DNA of 64,000 nucleotides from Mycolicibacter virginiensis (GCF_022374935.2 NZ_CP092430.2:1736001-1800000); one strand, 5' to 3'. Shown: positions 17,145-29,741, counted from the first letter of the stretch. Notes: a model not told the origin generated them from the letters alone. Made by a program: numbers and translations.

Positions 17145-20100
17145 CACCGGCGGTTTAGCGAGGCTCGACGAAGGAGAGGCGAAGCTGGAATCGCCGCATG
17201 ACACCGGCGGTTTAGCGAGGCTCGACGAAGGAGAGGCGAAGCTGGAATCGCCGCATGACACCGGCGGTTTAGCGAGGCTCGACGACGGAGAGGCGAAGCT
17301 GGAATCGCCGCGTGACACCGTCGACCAGGCGACCGACGCCAACGAGCTGCGGCTGGAGCTGCTGCGCCGCCGTCTCGCTGAACGTGGGCTGGCCGCAGCA
17401 TCTGCCGAGCCACAGACCGGGACGGCCAACGGGTCTGGGCCGCTGACCATGAGCGACGGACAGCGCCGCATGTGGTTCGTGCAGGCGATCGACCCGGACG
17501 GCGCCCTGGCCAACATCGCGGTCTCCTACCGTCTCACCGGTCCGCTGGACGGCGCCCGGCTGCAGGCCGCGCTGGCCGCGGTGGCCGCGCGCCATCCGGT
17601 GCTGCGTACCGTCTATGCCGTCGACGACGCGGGCGAACCGCACCCGGTGATCGCCGAGGTCACGCCCGGCTTTGCCACACACGACCTGTCCGACCTCGCC
17701 GAACAGGCCCGCGCGCTGCGCCTGGAAGTCTTGGCCCAGCGTGAATTCGGCACCTCGTTCCGGCTGGACTCCGATGCCCCGCTGCGGCTCACCCTGGTCC
17801 GGGTCGCACCAGACGAACACATCCTGCTGTTGGTGGCCCACCACATCGCCTGGGACGACGACTCCTGGGCGGTGTTCTTCGCCGACCTCACGGCCGCCTA
17901 TACCGACCCCGACCAGTTCGCCACCCGCGCCCCGGTACCGCACCCCGCCGCTGCGGCGGGTTCCGGCCACGAAGCCGAACTGAAGTACTGGCGCACCCTG
18001 CTGGCCGACCCGCCGGATCCGCTGGAGCTGCCCGGCCCGCACGGCTCGGCGATACCCAGCACGCTGCGCGCCGGCTTGTGCACCCGTACCCTGCCGGCGG
18101 AGTTGATGTCAGACATCACCGATCTGGCACGCAGCAACGGCGCCACGCCCTACATGGTGATCGCCGCGGCGCTGTCCGCCCTGATCCACCGCTATACCGC
18201 CACCGACGACTTCCTCATCGCCTCACCGGTGCTCAACCGCACCGCCGGTACCGAAGGGGCCATTGGCTACTTCGGCAACACCGTGGTGCTGCGCGCGAAG
18301 GTTGACGCTGCTGCCCGGTTCAGCGACCTGCTGGCCCAAACCCGCGACGCCGCCCTGGGGGCCTTCGGCCACCAGGGCATCAACCTGGACCGGGTGGTGC
18401 GCGAACTGAACCCGGATCGCCGGCACGGGGGAGTGGAACGACTTACCCGGCTCAGCTTCGGTTTCCGCTCGACGCAGGGGGGCGGCTTCCAGCCGGACGG
18501 GATCACCTGCAGCCGAGCCGATTACCGCGGCAAGATCGCCCAGCTGCCGCTGGGAATCATGGTGGAGGCCGGTGCTGACGGCGCGCTGATCGAGGCCGAA
18601 TACCTGCACGACGTGCTCGATGAGGCATTGGTCGAGCAGTTGCTGCGCCATCTGGTGCAGCTACTGACGGCCGCCGTGGCACAGCCTGACAAGACCGTCG
18701 GCGAGCTGGACATGCTCGGCGCTGACGACCGGGCCTGGCTGGACGCGGTCTCCCGCGGACCCGACTTCGCCCCGCCCGCAGAGGCGCCGGCCACCCTGGG
18801 CTCGCTGGTGGCCGACCGGGCCGCGGCCACCCCGAACGCCATCGCCGTCGTCGACGACCACGGCCGGTACAGCTACGCCGAGATCAACGCACGCGCCAAC
18901 CGGATCGCACACCACCTGATCGCGGCGGGCATCGGCACCGAGGACAAGGTCGCGGTGCTGTTCGGCCGCTCGACGGAGCTGGTCGTGACCGCCCTGGGCA
19001 TCGCCAAAGCCGGCGCTGCCTACGTTCCCGTCGACCCCGAATACCCGCCGGACCGCATCGAATTCATCCTCGGTGACGCCCGGCCGTCGATCGTATTGCG
19101 GGAACCGCTGACCGACGACGAGCTGGCCGGCCGGCCTGACACCGACCCGACGGACGCCGACCGGGTGCGCCCGCTGCGTTCGGAGAACCTCGCCTACCTC
19201 ATCTACACCTCGGGCTCGACCGGATTGCCCAAGGGCGTCGAGGTATCCCACGCCCCGATCACCGAGTACCTGGTCTGGTTCGGCGGCGAATACGGCATCG
19301 ACGACACCGACGTTCTGCTGCAGGTCGCCTCGCCGAGCTTCGACGTGTCGATCGGCGAACTGTTCGGCACCCTGGGAAACGGTGCCCGGCTGGTGATTCC
19401 GCGCCCGGACGGACTCCGCGACATCGGCTACCTGACCGATCTGCTGCAGCGCGAAGGCGTCACGGCCATGCACTTCGTGCCGTCGCTGCTGGGCCTGTTC
19501 CTGTCGCTGCCCGGCGTGAACCAGTGGCGCACCCTGCGGCGCATCCCGATCGGTGGCGAACCGCTGCCGGGTGAACTCGCGGACAAGTTCCACGCCACCT
19601 TCGACGCCCTGCTGCACAACTTCTACGGCCCCACCGAGACCGTGGTGAACTCGTCTCGACACAAGGTGGAAGGCCCGCAGGGCAACCGGATCGTGCCGAT
19701 CGGCAGCCCGAACATCAACACCACCATGTGGCTACTCGACGATGCGCTGCAGCCGGTGCCGGTCGGGGTGATCGGCGAGATCTACATCGGCGGAACGCAT
19801 GTGGCCCGCGGCTACTTCGACCGTCCCGGCCTGACCGCCGAGCGATTCGTCGCCGACCCGTGGACGCCCGGCCAGCGGCTGTACCGCACCGGTGATCTGG
19901 CCCGCCGCAACGCTGCCGGCGACCTGGAATTCATCGGCCGCGCCGACGACCAGGTCAAGGTCCGGGGCTTCCGGATCGAACTCGGCGAGGTGGCTTCGGC
20001 CATCTCGGTGGACCCCAGCGTCGGCCAGTGCGTGGTCGTGGTTTCGGACCTTCCGGGGTTGGGCCGCAGCCTGGTCGCCTACCTGACCCCGGCCGGCCCG

Positions 20101-23100
20101 GGCGCCGGCGAAGACACCGTCGAGATCCCGCGGATCCGGGCCCGAGTGGCCGCGGCGTTGCCGGAATATATGGCGCCGGCGGCCTACGTGGTGGTCGACG
20201 ACATCCCGATCACCGCGCACGGCAAGATCGACCGGGCCGCGCTGCCCGACCCGCAGCCAATCGAGAGTACGCCCTACCGGGAGCCGCAGACCGACACCGA
20301 ACACGTGGTGGCGCAACTGTTCGCCCAACTGCTCTCCCGCGACAAGGTGGGCGCCGACGACTCGTTCTTCGACCTCGGCGGCCACTCGCTGCTGGCCACC
20401 AAACTGGTCGCGGCGATCCGCGCTCGCTGCGAGGTGGAGATCGGTATCCGGGAGATCTTCGAGGCCAGTACGGTGGCCCGACTGGCCGCCGCGATCGACC
20501 GGGCCCCGACCGCACAGCCGGGCGAGAACGGGGCCGGGCGACCGCCGCTGGTCGCGGTACCGCGCTCCGGTGATCTCCCGGTCTCGGCGTCGCAGCTGCG
20601 GACCTGGTTCGCCTACCGACTGGACCCCAGTGCCACCGGCGACAACATTCCGCTGTCGGCCCGGCTGACCGGCCCCTGCGACACAGCCGCGCTGACCGCG
20701 GCGATCGGTGACATGGTGGCCCGCCACGACAGTCTGCGCACCACGTTCCGTGAGATCGACGGTCTGCCGCATCAGGTCATCAACGCCCCCGCAGCGGTAC
20801 CGGTGACCGAACTGCAGTGTCCCGAAACCGATCCGGCTGCCGTCGCGGCATGGACGCGAGCCCGACTCGACGAGCAGCGCGGCACCGCGTTCGACCTGGA
20901 ACGGGATTGGCCGATTCGGGCGGCACTGCTGCACCTGCCCGGCAACGAACGGGTGCTGTCCCTGGTGGTGCACCACATCGCCGCCGACCATTGGTCGGTC
21001 GAGGTGCTCTTCACCGACCTGCTGATCGCCTACCGGTCCCGCGCCGCCGGCTCCGCGCCGGGATGGGAGCCGCCGGCGTTGCAGTACGCGGACTTCGCGC
21101 ACTGGCAGGGCGAACTGCTGCGTGACGAGTCCGGTCTGATCGAGGCGCAACGCCGCTACTGGATCGAGCAACTGGCCGGCATGGCCGACGACACCGGGCC
21201 GCGGCCCGACTTTCCGCGGCCCGCCACCGCCAACGGCTCCGGCGACTCGGTCGCATTCACCGTCCCACCGCAAGTACGAGCAGGGTTGGCGGCATTGGCC
21301 CGCGAGACCGGCGCCACCGAGTTCATGGTGGTCCAGTCCGCGGTCGCGGTGCTGCTGCATCTGGCCGGCAGCGGTGACGACATCCCGCTCGGGGTGCCGA
21401 TCGCCGGGCGCACCGACAACGCACTGGACAACCTGGTCGGGTTCTTCGTCAACATCGTGGTGCTGCGAAACCAGTTGTCCGGCAACCCGACACTGCGCGA
21501 GGTGGTGACCCGGGCGCGGGAAACCGCGCTGGGCGCCTACGCGCATGCCGACCTGCCGTTCGACCGGCTGGTGGAGGCGCTTAACCCGGTCCGCACGCTG
21601 TCGCGTAACCCGCTGTTCCAGGTGGTGGTCCACGTCCGCGAGGCAGCCGACGTCACCCACGTCATCGATAGCGGGCGCAACGACGTTGAAGGCGATCTGG
21701 TCTTCCGCACCGTGATGCCCACATTCGACATCGCCCACGCCGACCTGTCGGTGAATCTGTTCACCACAGCGGACTCCGATGGGGAAGGCTACGACGGACA
21801 TCTGATCTACCGCACCGACCTCTACGAGCGTGCCACCGTGCAGCGACTGGCCGACTGGCTGGGCCGGGTGCTGGCGACCATGGCAGGCGATCCGGGACGG
21901 GCGCTGCGCGACATCAGCCTGGTCGACGATGAGCAACGCGAGCGCATCCTGCACCAGTGGAGCCGCGGTGCCGAGATTCCCGCGGGAGATCCGCAAACCA
22001 TCGCCGACGTGCTGGCGCCCAGCCGCAGCTTCGACGGCGTCGCCGTGCGATGCGCCGGAGCCGAGCTCACCTATCCGCAGCTGCATTCCCGCTCCGATCG
22101 GCTTGCTGAGCTGTTGATCGCCGCCGGCGTGGAACCCGGAACCCTGGTGGGTCTTTCGGTGCGCCGCGACCTGGATCTGCCGGTGGCGCTGGTCGGCATC
22201 ATGAAGGCCGGCGCCGGCTATTTCCCGCTGGACCCGAGCTATCCGCGCCAGCGTCTCGAGTTCATGATCGACGACGTCGCGCCCAAGGTGGTCCTGGTCA
22301 GCGACGGCACCCGGGATGCGATTCCGGCCAGCGACGGTGTCACGCTGCTGTGCCTGGATGACGCCGACGTGCAGGAGGAGCTGGCCAAAGGCACTGTCGG
22401 GCTGGGCCTTCCGGTGCCGCACCCCGATGACCCGATGTACCTGGTGTTCACCTCCGGCTCTACCGGTATGCCCAAGGGCGTGCTCGGCACCCACCGGTCG
22501 ATGAGCGCACGCCTGAACTGGCAGATCGCCCACTATCCGGTCAGTGGTGAGGACATCCGGCTGGCCCAGTCGTCGATGACGTTCCTGGAAGGCGGCATGG
22601 AGATGCTGGCCGGGCTGGCTGCCGGGGCGACGCTGATTCTGGCCGACGACAACGAATTCCGTAATCCCGAGGCACTGGCACGGCTGATCGTGGACGAGCG
22701 GGTGGCGCAGGTGACCGCGGTGGCGAGCCTGATCTCGGTGCTGGTCGACTCTGCACCCGAGGCCGTGCGCGGTCTGAGCCGCCTGGTGTGCAGCGGCGAG
22801 CCCGTCTCGGCGGACCTGCTGGCCCGGCTCGGCGGGGCGCTCGACCCGGATGCTCAACTGCTCAACAACTTCGGTGCCACCGAAACCTCGGGTGCAGTGG
22901 TGCGCGGGGAACTGGAGCCGCCCACACCGAAACTGGGCCGTCCCACACCCGGATCGCAGGCCTACCTCCTCGACGACGCGTTGCAGCCGGTGCCGCCCGG
23001 GGTGGTCGGCGAGGTCTACTACGCGGGCCCGCAGATCGTCCGCGGCTACTGGAAGCGGCCGGGCCTGACCTCGACCCGCTTCGTCGCCAACCCCTTCTCC

Positions 23101-23853
23101 AAGACGCCCGGCGACCGGCTCTACCGCAGTGGCGACCGGGCGCGCTGGACCGTCGACGGTGTGTTGGAGTTTGTTGGCCGCACCGACCACCAGGTCAAGG
23201 TGCGTGGCTTCCGGGTGGAGCTTGCCGAGGTCGAGGCCGCGTTGCGTGGCGCACCGGGAGTGGCGACGGCCGCTGCTCGTACCTGGGAGCAGCGCGGTGT
23301 CACGACGCTGGCCGGCTACTTGGTGCCTGCGGCCCCGGTCGCCGACGCGGCGGAGTTCATCGCTTCGGTGCGTACGGCCGTGGCCGCGACGCTGCCGGGC
23401 TACATGGTCCCGTCATCGTTGACGGTGCTCGACGCCATGCCGTTGACAGACTCCGGGAAGCTGAACCGGCCCGCGCTGCCGCAGCCGGCGGTGGCCACCC
23501 GCGGGGAATCGGACCCACCGGTCACCGCCACCGAACAGACCCTGGTCGGAATCTGCGCCGAATTGTTGGGTGTGGCGGCAATCGGGCGCAGCGACGGCTT
23601 CTTCGAACTCGGTGGCGACAGCATCCTGTCGGTGCAGCTGGCCGCACGGGCGCGTGCGGCGGGGCTGGACGTCGACCCGCGGATGATCTTCGAGCACCCG
23701 ACCTTCGCCGAATTGGCCGCCGCTGTCGACGCTGCGGCCGCGGCCGGTGGCACACCGGAAGCCGCCGACACGGCGTTTGAGCCGATGAGCGTCTCGGGTC
23801 TGAGCAGCGATGCACTGGCCGATCTGACCGCGGCATGGGGTGATTCGCCGTGA
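17137..23853 (+). CDS. mbtE: MbtE, bimodular lysine-incorporating NRPS (C-A-PCP-C-A-PCP)
   Basis: NRPS that adds the internal N6-hydroxylysine in the canonical pathway. This 2238-residue version has two whole modules. C1 (about 105-540) has HH at 235-236 in [11 protein letters not shown]1 (about 565-1055) has its loop [12 protein letters not shown] at 689 and Asp736 in [11 protein letters not shown]1 has Ser1084 in LGGHSLL. C2 (about 1145-1590) has HHIAADHWS at 1279. A2 (about 1610-2105) has [12 protein letters not shown] at 1770. PCP2 has Ser2162 in LGGDSIL. In A2 the position that normally holds the amino-binding Asp is Leu1817 (TFLEGGMEM) and YGPTE is FGATE. The usual model needs only one module here. 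Residues 3-59 are three tandem copies of a 19-residue repeat. It overlaps mbtD by 8 bp and mbtF by 4 bp. Confidence 0.9.
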   Translation: MTDTGGLARLDEGEAKLESPHDTGGLARLDEGEAKLESPHDTGGLARLDDGEAKLESPRDTVDQATDANELRLELLRRRLAERGLAAASAEPQTGTANGSGPLTMSDGQRRMWFVQAIDPDGALANIAVSYRLTGPLDGARLQAALAAVAARHPVLRTVYAVDDAGEPHPVIAEVTPGFATHDLSDLAEQARALRLEVLAQREFGTSFRLDSDAPLRLTLVRVAPDEHILLLVAHHIAWDDDSWAVFFADLTAAYTDPDQFATRAPVPHPAAAAGSGHEAELKYWRTLLADPPDPLELPGPHGSAIPSTLRAGLCTRTLPAELMSDITDLARSNGATPYMVIAAALSALIHRYTATDDFLIASPVLNRTAGTEGAIGYFGNTVVLRAKVDAAARFSDLLAQTRDAALGAFGHQGINLDRVVRELNPDRRHGGVERLTRLSFGFRSTQGGGFQPDGITCSRADYRGKIAQLPLGIMVEAGADGALIEAEYLHDVLDEALVEQLLRHLVQLLTAAVAQPDKTVGELDMLGADDRAWLDAVSRGPDFAPPAEAPATLGSLVADRAAATPNAIAVVDDHGRYSYAEINARANRIAHHLIAAGIGTEDKVAVLFGRSTELVVTALGIAKAGAAYVPVDPEYPPDRIEFILGDARPSIVLREPLTDDELAGRPDTDPTDADRVRPLRSENLAYLIYTSGSTGLPKGVEVSHAPITEYLVWFGGEYGIDDTDVLLQVASPSFDVSIGELFGTLGNGARLVIPRPDGLRDIGYLTDLLQREGVTAMHFVPSLLGLFLSLPGVNQWRTLRRIPIGGEPLPGELADKFHATFDALLHNFYGPTETVVNSSRHKVEGPQGNRIVPIGSPNINTTMWLLDDALQPVPVGVIGEIYIGGTHVARGYFDRPGLTAERFVADPWTPGQRLYRTGDLARRNAAGDLEFIGRADDQVKVRGFRIELGEVASAISVDPSVGQCVVVVSDLPGLGRSLVAYLTPAGPGAGEDTVEIPRIRARVAAALPEYMAPAAYVVVDDIPITAHGKIDRAALPDPQPIESTPYREPQTDTEHVVAQLFAQLLSRDKVGADDSFFDLGGHSLLATKLVAAIRARCEVEIGIREIFEASTVARLAAAIDRAPTAQPGENGAGRPPLVAVPRSGDLPVSASQLRTWFAYRLDPSATGDNIPLSARLTGPCDTAALTAAIGDMVARHDSLRTTFREIDGLPHQVINAPAAVPVTELQCPETDPAAVAAWTRARLDEQRGTAFDLERDWPIRAALLHLPGNERVLSLVVHHIAADHWSVEVLFTDLLIAYRSRAAGSAPGWEPPALQYADFAHWQGELLRDESGLIEAQRRYWIEQLAGMADDTGPRPDFPRPATANGSGDSVAFTVPPQVRAGLAALARETGATEFMVVQSAVAVLLHLAGSGDDIPLGVPIAGRTDNALDNLVGFFVNIVVLRNQLSGNPTLREVVTRARETALGAYAHADLPFDRLVEALNPVRTLSRNPLFQVVVHVREAADVTHVIDSGRNDVEGDLVFRTVMPTFDIAHADLSVNLFTTADSDGEGYDGHLIYRTDLYERATVQRLADWLGRVLATMAGDPGRALRDISLVDDEQRERILHQWSRGAEIPAGDPQTIADVLAPSRSFDGVAVRCAGAELTYPQLHSRSDRLAELLIAAGVEPGTLVGLSVRRDLDLPVALVGIMKAGAGYFPLDPSYPRQRLEFMIDDVAPKVVLVSDGTRDAIPASDGVTLLCLDDADVQEELAKGTVGLGLPVPHPDDPMYLVFTSGSTGMPKGVLGTHRSMSARLNWQIAHYPVSGEDIRLAQSSMTFLEGGMEMLAGLAAGATLILADDNEFRNPEALARLIVDERVAQVTAVASLISVLVDSAPEAVRGLSRLVCSGEPVSADLLARLGGALDPDAQLLNNFGATETSGAVVRGELEPPTPKLGRPTPGSQAYLLDDALQPVPPGVVGEVYYAGPQIVRGYWKRPGLTSTRFVANPFSKTPGDRLYRSGDRARWTVDGVLEFVGRTDHQVKVRGFRVELAEVEAALRGAPGVATAAARTWEQRGVTTLAGYLVPAAPVADAAEFIASVRTAVAATLPGYMVPSSLTVLDAMPLTDSGKLNRPALPQPAVATRGESDPPVTATEQTLVGICAELLGVAAIGRSDGFFELGGDSILSVQLAARARAAGLDVDPRMIFEHPTFAELAAAVDAAAAAGGTPEAADTAFEPMSVSGLSSDALADLTAAWGDSP
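17143..17313 (-). repeat. 53-bp MITE-like element, three tandem 57-bp copies at the 5' end of mbtE
   Basis: Units start at 17143, 17200 and 17257. Each is GACA plus the 53-bp element (CCGGCGGTTTAGCGAGGC ... GCTGGAATCGCCGCAT), and a fourth GACA follows. Units 1 and 2 are identical and unit 3 differs at two bases. They encode [19 protein letters not shown] three times. Without them MbtE would begin [18 protein letters not shown]. Low divergence implies a recent origin, by repeated insertion or by unequal exchange. Confidence 0.92.
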
Positions 23854-26800
23854 CCGAGACCTCCCAGAGGGTTGCCCCGGCGATCGAGGACGTGCTGGCA
23901 CTCTCCCCGCTGCAGCAGGGATTGTTCTCGCTGGCCAAACTCGCCACCGATGACGGGGGCGGGCGCGACGGTATCGACGTTTATACCGTGCAGTTCGTCA
24001 TCGATATCGTCGGCGTCGTCGACCCCGGGCTGTTGCGCCGCAGTGCCGAGGCGATGCTGGCCCGGCATGCGAATCTGCGGGCGTCCTTCTGGGACGTCGA
24101 CCTGCCGCACCCGGTGCAGATCATCCCGGCAACAGCGGTTCTTCCGTGGCGCGAGATCGAAGCTGCACCAAGCGAATTCGATGAGATCGCGCGCATCGAA
24201 CGCACCACGAACTTCGACCTGGCCCGCGGACCGTTGCTGCGCTTCGTGCTGGCCCAATCCGCCCCCGAGCAGTACCGCCTGATCCTCACCGTGCACCACC
24301 TACTGATCGACGGGTGGTCGATGGCGGTGTTCTTCGACGAAATGGTGGCGATCTACCGCGCCGGCGGAGTCGACCCGCTGCCCGCCCCGCGCCCCTACCG
24401 CGACTACATCGGCTGGCTGACAAGCCAAGACACTGCCGCCGCGACACAACAGTGGCGCGAGTACCTGGCCCCGTTGAGCGCCCCGACCATGCTGGCCGGC
24501 GGAGAGCGCGCCGCGGTGGGCAGCGCAGTCCCGCAGACCCACGAGGTCGCGCTGGACAGCGAGGACACCGCGCGCCTGACCGCATGGGCCCGTCGGCACG
24601 GCTTGACACTGAACACAGTGCTGCAGTTCGCCTGGGCGGTGCTGCTCGGCCGCCTCACCGACCGGACCGACACGGCGTTCGGCGCGGTGGTGTCGGGCCG
24701 TCCCCAACAGCTCACCGGCGTCGAGACCATGGTCGGCCTGTTCATCAACACCGTCCCGGTGGCCGCGTCGACGCCGCCGCGCGCCGAGGTGGTCGCGACC
24801 TGTCAGGCGCTGCAACGCGATACCGCGGCAATGCGCGACCTGGGATACCTGAGTCTGTCGACGGTGCAGCGGGCCAGCAGCAAGGCGGTGTTCGACACCT
24901 TGCTGGTTTTCGAGAATGCTCCCATCGGCTCGGCGACGGCCGGGGTCACCACTGACGATGGGGTGCGCTTCATCCCGGTGACGGTGGAAAGCCTCACGCA
25001 CTACCCGCTGACGCTGGTCAGCTACCCGCCCCGCGACGGCCGGCTCACCGTGCTGCTCGAGGCGATCCCAGATGCGCTGGGGGAGTTGTCGGTTCCGGAT
25101 CTGGGGCAGCGGTTGTTGCAGGTGCTGCGCCAGCTTCCCGACCCGGCGCGGCCCCGCGTCGCCGACCTGGACGTGCTGCTGCCGCTCGAGCGGGCCCGCA
25201 TCACCGATCCGGTGGACCGCCGCATAAGCCGCATAAGTCCGGCCACCTCGGTGCCCGCGCTGTTCGCCGCGGCCGCCGCAGCGCATCCGGACAGCCCGGC
25301 GCTCACCGGCGAGGACCGGAGCCTGACCTACGCCGAACTGGCGGCCGAATCCGCCGCGCTGGCGCGGGCGTTGGCCGGACGCGGGATCGGCCCCGAGGAC
25401 CGGGTCGCGATTGCGCTGCCACGCTCGCTGGATTCGGTCATCGCGATCCTGGCGGTGCTGCAGGCCGGTGCGGCGTACGTTCCCGTCGACATCAACCTGC
25501 CGAAGGTGCGCATCGAATCGATTCTGCGCCAAGCCGGCCCGAAGATGACATTGACTGTCGACCTGCTAGACGAGTTGCGTGCCGAAGATGCGGTGCAGAT
25601 CGCGACTTCGACTGCGATCCACCCCGACTCGGCCGCCTACGTGATCTTCACCTCCGGATCCACCGGAGAACCCAAGGGTGTCGTCGGCACTCACCGCGCG
25701 CTGGCGTCGTACTTCGCCGACCACCAGCAACGTATGTACGCGCCCGCCGTGGCGCGTCTGGGCCGGCCCCTGCGCGTCGCGCACGCCTGGTCACTGAGTT
25801 TCGACGCGAGCTGGCAGCCGCTGGTCGGCCTGCTGGGTGGTCAGTGCGTGCACCTGTTCTCCGCCGACGAGATGCGTGACGCCGAGGCGATCATCGACGG
25901 CATTCGGCGGCACCGACTGGACATGATCGACACCTCACCGTCGATGTTCACCCAACTGTTCGACGCCGGCCTGCTTGATGCCGCCTCCGATCACCGCCTG
26001 ACTGTGCTGGCGCTCGGCGGCGAGGCGATCGCCCCGCACACCTGGGCGCGACTGCGTGCGGCGCCCTCGACGGCGGTTCACAACTGCTACGGACCCACCG
26101 AGACCACGGTGGAAGCCGTCGTCGCCGACGTCGCCGATACCGATGTCCCGGTGATCGGAGAAGCGGTGCGCGGCATGAGCGCCCACGTACTGGACTCTGC
26201 GCTGCGTGAAGTGCCCGATGGAGTGGCCGGCGAGCTGTACCTGGCTGGAGCGCAGGTCACCCGCGGCTATCTGGGCCGCGCCGGGGCGACCGCGGCCCGC
26301 TACATCGCCGACCCGTTCCGCACCGGCGGCCGGATGTATCGCACCGGGGACCTGGTCCGGCGCCGGACCGATGGCCGGCTGGTCTACCTCGGCCGCGCCG
26401 ACGACCAGGTCAAGGTGCGCGGCTACCGGGTCGAGATCGCCGAAGTCGAGGCGGCGCTGGCCGCCGCGACCGGGGTGACTGCCGCGGCGGTCCTACCCGT
26501 GCAGGGGCCGACCGGAACCCAACTGGCCGGTTTCGTCACCGGCGCGCACGTGGACACCACCCGGGTACGCGCCGAGATCGGCACCCGGCTGCCGTCCTAT
26601 CTGATACCTGCCCGGATCACCGCGGTGGAATCGATGCCGTTGACCGCCAACGGAAAACTGGACACCGAGGTACTGCTGACGCTGGCCGGTCCGTTCGTCG
26701 GCGGTGGGGTAGAGGCGGCCACCGACACCGAACGGGTCCTGGTGGAGCTGCTCGCCGAGGTGTTCGCCGGCCCCGAGGGCGCGGAAGGTGACGCCCCGGG

Positions 26801-28253
26801 TGTCGAGACCGATCTGCGCGAGCTGGGTTTGGACAGCATTGTTGCGCTGGCGATGGTGCGGGCAGCCCGTCGGCGCAACCTGCCGTTGCGTCCGCGGACC
26901 ATCTTGAGCTGCAACACGATTCGGGATGTGGCTGCCGCCTTGGACCGCGAAGTGGCCGAAGCTGACGAAGCGGCTCAGCGCGACGGATCGCAGGCGGTCG
27001 ACGGGCCGATTCCGCTGCTGCCGGCCGGCCGCTGGCTCTACCAATACGGCAACCCGCGCCGGTTGGGGCAGGTCGAAGCGATTCGGCTGCCCGACGACAC
27101 CGAACCGGAGCAGCTGCGGGCTGCCCTGGCCGCGATCGTCACCGCGCACCCGTTGTTGCGTGCCCGACTCGACCCGGCCGAGCTGACGCTGTACCCGATC
27201 GAGCCCGTCGATGTCCTGACCGAGGTCATGGTCGAGGCGGTCGACCTTTCGGTGGTCACCGAGCACGGCACCCGACTGTTGGAGAGCCTGGATCCGGAGA
27301 ACGGAGTCATGCTGCGCGCGGTGTGGCTGCGCGCGCCCGACAGCGCGGGCGTGCTGATGCTGTGCGGGCACGTGGTGGCACTGGACCCGGTGTCGTGGCA
27401 GGTGATCCTGGGTGAACTGCATGCCGCGCTGGCCGGGGCGGATCCGCTGCCGGAGCGCAGCGGCTACCGGCGCTGGGCGGCCGCACTGAACGAGCGTGCG
27501 CAGAGCCTGGACACGGTGGACTTCTGGGCCGATCAGCTGGCCGGCGCCGACCCGGATCTGGGTGCTCGGCGGGTCGACCCAACGCGTGATCGCGCCGGTG
27601 ATCTCACCGTGTCGGTGACCGTCGCCGACCCGGAGCTCACCGCCGCGCTGTCGGCCTTGCCGGTTCCGATGCATGACCTCCTGGTCGCGGCGGCCGCGCG
27701 GATGGTCACCGCCTGGCGGGCCCGCCGCGGGCAGACCGGTGCGACACCGCTGCTGGGCCTGGAGACCCATGGGCGCGCCGAGGAGGTCGTGACCGGCGTC
27801 GACACCGCCGACATCGCCGGTCTGTTGTCCGCCATTTATCCGCTGCGGGTGGTTCAGGCCGACCCGGACGGGGTGGCGCGCGCACTGGCCGACATCCCGG
27901 GCGGTGGAATCGACTACGGGCTGTTGGCCTACCTGCGTGCCGACACCGCCGAGCGGCTGGCGGCTCAGCCGGGGCCGCAGGTGCTGCTGAACTACCTGGG
28001 CCGAGTCGACCGGGCCGGTGGCGGACCGGCCGTGGCCCCCGACCTGATCGCCGGGCTGCCGTCGGTGCCCGAACCCGGTCAGGCGGTACGCCACGAGCTG
28101 AGCATCTTCGCCGCGGTGGCCGACCTTGGGGCGGGACAGGCGCTGATGACCCAGTGGCGCACGTTGCCCGATATTCTCGGCGACGCCGAGATCACGGCAC
28201 TGCAAGAGCTGTTCGCCGACAGCCTGCGCGACCTGGTGGAGGAACTGCGATGA
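23850..28253 (+). CDS. mbtF: MbtF, terminal lysine-incorporating NRPS (C-A-PCP-C/E-like)
   Basis: Adds the last lysine, which ends as the cyclic hydroxamate-bearing caprolactam. Of 1467 residues, the C domain (about 15-440) has HHLLIDGWS at 149. The A domain (about 465-960) has [12 protein letters not shown] near 599 and Asp652 in SFDASWQP. The carrier has Ser996 in LGLDSIVAL. The final C/epimerase-like domain (about 1050-1467) has [11 protein letters not shown] at 1173, where the first His of the HHxxxD motif is Gly. There is no thioesterase domain, so release is probably by intramolecular lactam formation, perhaps helped by this degenerate domain. The eye-aligned pocket is D-A-Q-D-A-G-C-V-E. 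GTG start, 4-bp overlaps on both sides. Confidence 0.93.
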   Translation: MTETSQRVAPAIEDVLALSPLQQGLFSLAKLATDDGGGRDGIDVYTVQFVIDIVGVVDPGLLRRSAEAMLARHANLRASFWDVDLPHPVQIIPATAVLPWREIEAAPSEFDEIARIERTTNFDLARGPLLRFVLAQSAPEQYRLILTVHHLLIDGWSMAVFFDEMVAIYRAGGVDPLPAPRPYRDYIGWLTSQDTAAATQQWREYLAPLSAPTMLAGGERAAVGSAVPQTHEVALDSEDTARLTAWARRHGLTLNTVLQFAWAVLLGRLTDRTDTAFGAVVSGRPQQLTGVETMVGLFINTVPVAASTPPRAEVVATCQALQRDTAAMRDLGYLSLSTVQRASSKAVFDTLLVFENAPIGSATAGVTTDDGVRFIPVTVESLTHYPLTLVSYPPRDGRLTVLLEAIPDALGELSVPDLGQRLLQVLRQLPDPARPRVADLDVLLPLERARITDPVDRRISRISPATSVPALFAAAAAAHPDSPALTGEDRSLTYAELAAESAALARALAGRGIGPEDRVAIALPRSLDSVIAILAVLQAGAAYVPVDINLPKVRIESILRQAGPKMTLTVDLLDELRAEDAVQIATSTAIHPDSAAYVIFTSGSTGEPKGVVGTHRALASYFADHQQRMYAPAVARLGRPLRVAHAWSLSFDASWQPLVGLLGGQCVHLFSADEMRDAEAIIDGIRRHRLDMIDTSPSMFTQLFDAGLLDAASDHRLTVLALGGEAIAPHTWARLRAAPSTAVHNCYGPTETTVEAVVADVADTDVPVIGEAVRGMSAHVLDSALREVPDGVAGELYLAGAQVTRGYLGRAGATAARYIADPFRTGGRMYRTGDLVRRRTDGRLVYLGRADDQVKVRGYRVEIAEVEAALAAATGVTAAAVLPVQGPTGTQLAGFVTGAHVDTTRVRAEIGTRLPSYLIPARITAVESMPLTANGKLDTEVLLTLAGPFVGGGVEAATDTERVLVELLAEVFAGPEGAEGDAPGVETDLRELGLDSIVALAMVRAARRRNLPLRPRTILSCNTIRDVAAALDREVAEADEAAQRDGSQAVDGPIPLLPAGRWLYQYGNPRRLGQVEAIRLPDDTEPEQLRAALAAIVTAHPLLRARLDPAELTLYPIEPVDVLTEVMVEAVDLSVVTEHGTRLLESLDPENGVMLRAVWLRAPDSAGVLMLCGHVVALDPVSWQVILGELHAALAGADPLPERSGYRRWAAALNERAQSLDTVDFWADQLAGADPDLGARRVDPTRDRAGDLTVSVTVADPELTAALSALPVPMHDLLVAAAARMVTAWRARRGQTGATPLLGLETHGRAEEVVTGVDTADIAGLLSAIYPLRVVQADPDGVARALADIPGGGIDYGLLAYLRADTAERLAAQPGPQVLLNYLGRVDRAGGGPAVAPDLIAGLPSVPEPGQAVRHELSIFAAVADLGAGQALMTQWRTLPDILGDAEITALQELFADSLRDLVEELR

Positions 28254-29530
28254 GCACACTTGCGGTGGTGGGCGCCGGAGCCAAGGCGGTCGCGGTGGCC
28301 GCGAAGGCCGCGGCATTGCGCGAGATGGGCGTCGCCGCACCGGATGTGGTCGCCGTCGAACGCACCGAGGTCGCCGCCAACTGGCGCGCCTCCGGCGGCT
28401 GGACCGATGGTGCGCACCGGCTGGGCACCAGCCCGGAGAAGGACGTCGGCTTCCCGTACCGCTCGGCATTGGTGGCCGGCCGCAACGCCGAACTCGACGA
28501 GCGTATGACCCGCTATGGCTGGCAGTCCTATCTGATCGCCACCGGCCAGTTCGCCGAATGGGTCGACCGTGGCCGGCCCGCCCCCACCCATCTGCGGTGG
28601 AGTCAGTACCTGCGCTGGGTGGCCCAGGCGGTGCAACTCAACGTGATTCCCGGCGAGGTAGAGCGGCTGGGAGTGGACGGCGCCGGTTGGGTGCTGCACA
28701 CCCGCGAAACCAAAGTCGCCGCAGACGCGGTGATGATCACCGGCCCGGGGCAAGCCGAGAAGTCGATCCTGCCCGGCAACCCACTGGTGCTCTCCATCGC
28801 GCAGTTCTGGCACCGGGCTGCGGCCGACCGGATCAGCGCCGAGCGCGTCGCCGTCATCGGCGGCGGCGAGACCGCGGCATCGATGCTCAATGAGCTTTTC
28901 CGGCACCGGGTTTCAACGATCACCGTGATCTCCCCACAGGTGACTCTGTTCACCCGGGGGGAGGGGTTCTTCGAGAACGCCCTGTTCTCCGATCCGACCG
29001 ACTGGACCGCGCTGACCTTGGCAGAGCGGCGAGATGCGTTGGCCCGCACCGACCGCGGCGTGTTCTCGGCCCGGGTGCAGGATGCGCTGCTGGCCGACGA
29101 CCGGATTCGCCACCTGCGGGGCCGGGTCGCGCACGCGGTGGCCCGCGACGGCCGAATCCGACTCACGCTGAGCACCAACCGCGGCGGTGAGAACTTCGAG
29201 ACCGTGCACGGTTTCGACCTCGTCATCGACGGCTCCGGTGCCGACCCGCTGTGGTTCGTGTCGCTGTTCGGCCAGGACACCTTGGATCTGCTCGAGCTGG
29301 GCCTGGGCGGGCCGCTTTCCGGCGACCGGCTGGCCGAGGCGATCGGGCATGACTTGGCGGTCGCGGACGTGACCCCGAAGCTTTTTCTACCCAACTTGGC
29401 AGGTCTCACCCAGGGACCCGGCTTTCCGAACCTGAGCTGCTTGGGACTGCTGTCCGACCGGGTGCTGGGCGCCCACCTTTCTGCTGCGCCACCGATACCG
29501 AGGAGATCCGATGAGCACCAATCCCTTTGA
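28250..29530 (+). CDS. mbtG: MbtG, lysine N6-monooxygenase
   Basis: FAD- and NADPH-dependent N-hydroxylase that makes the hydroxamate-forming N6-OH groups of mycobactin. It has 426 residues, with the FAD loop [13 protein letters not shown] at the N-terminus, the NADPH loop [12 protein letters not shown] near 204, and the family C-terminal segment [15 protein letters not shown]...[20 protein letters not shown]. The GAGAKA form of the FAD loop, rather than GxGxxG, is characteristic of mycobacterial MbtG. ATG overlaps the mbtF stop; the end overlaps mbtH by 20 bp. Confidence 0.94.
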   Translation: MSTLAVVGAGAKAVAVAAKAAALREMGVAAPDVVAVERTEVAANWRASGGWTDGAHRLGTSPEKDVGFPYRSALVAGRNAELDERMTRYGWQSYLIATGQFAEWVDRGRPAPTHLRWSQYLRWVAQAVQLNVIPGEVERLGVDGAGWVLHTRETKVAADAVMITGPGQAEKSILPGNPLVLSIAQFWHRAAADRISAERVAVIGGGETAASMLNELFRHRVSTITVISPQVTLFTRGEGFFENALFSDPTDWTALTLAERRDALARTDRGVFSARVQDALLADDRIRHLRGRVAHAVARDGRIRLTLSTNRGGENFETVHGFDLVIDGSGADPLWFVSLFGQDTLDLLELGLGGPLSGDRLAEAIGHDLAVADVTPKLFLPNLAGLTQGPGFPNLSCLGLLSDRVLGAHLSAAPPIPRRSDEHQSL

Positions 29531-29741
29531 CGACGAAAGCGGCAGCTTCTACGTGCTGGCCAATGACGAGGAGCAGTACAGCCTGTGGCCGACGTTCGCC
29601 AATGTTCCCGCCGGGTGGCGAGTGGTCTACGGGGGTGAACAGGGCGCCGACCGTGCGGCCTGTCTGGAGTACGTCGAGCAGCACTGGAACGACCTGCGGC
29701 CCAAGAGTCTTCGTGATGCCATGGCGGCCGAACGGGCGTAG
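29511..29741 (+). CDS. mbtH: MbtH, NRPS adenylation-domain activator
   Basis: Founding member type of the MbtH family: a small cytosolic protein that binds and activates or solubilises adenylation domains. It has 76 residues with the full signature: [32 protein letters not shown], then [17 protein letters not shown]. Its start lies within the end of mbtG, so it is translationally coupled and is probably the last gene of the mbt operon. Confidence 0.96.
   Translation: MSTNPFDDESGSFYVLANDEEQYSLWPTFANVPAGWRVVYGGEQGADRAACLEYVEQHWNDLRPKSLRDAMAAERA

Noticed and set aside
19732..23190. Very long open frame (about 1150 codons) on the minus strand opposite mbtE
   Set aside because: It is an antisense shadow caused by high GC codon bias; it has no domain similarity, while the plus-strand frame carries all NRPS motifs.
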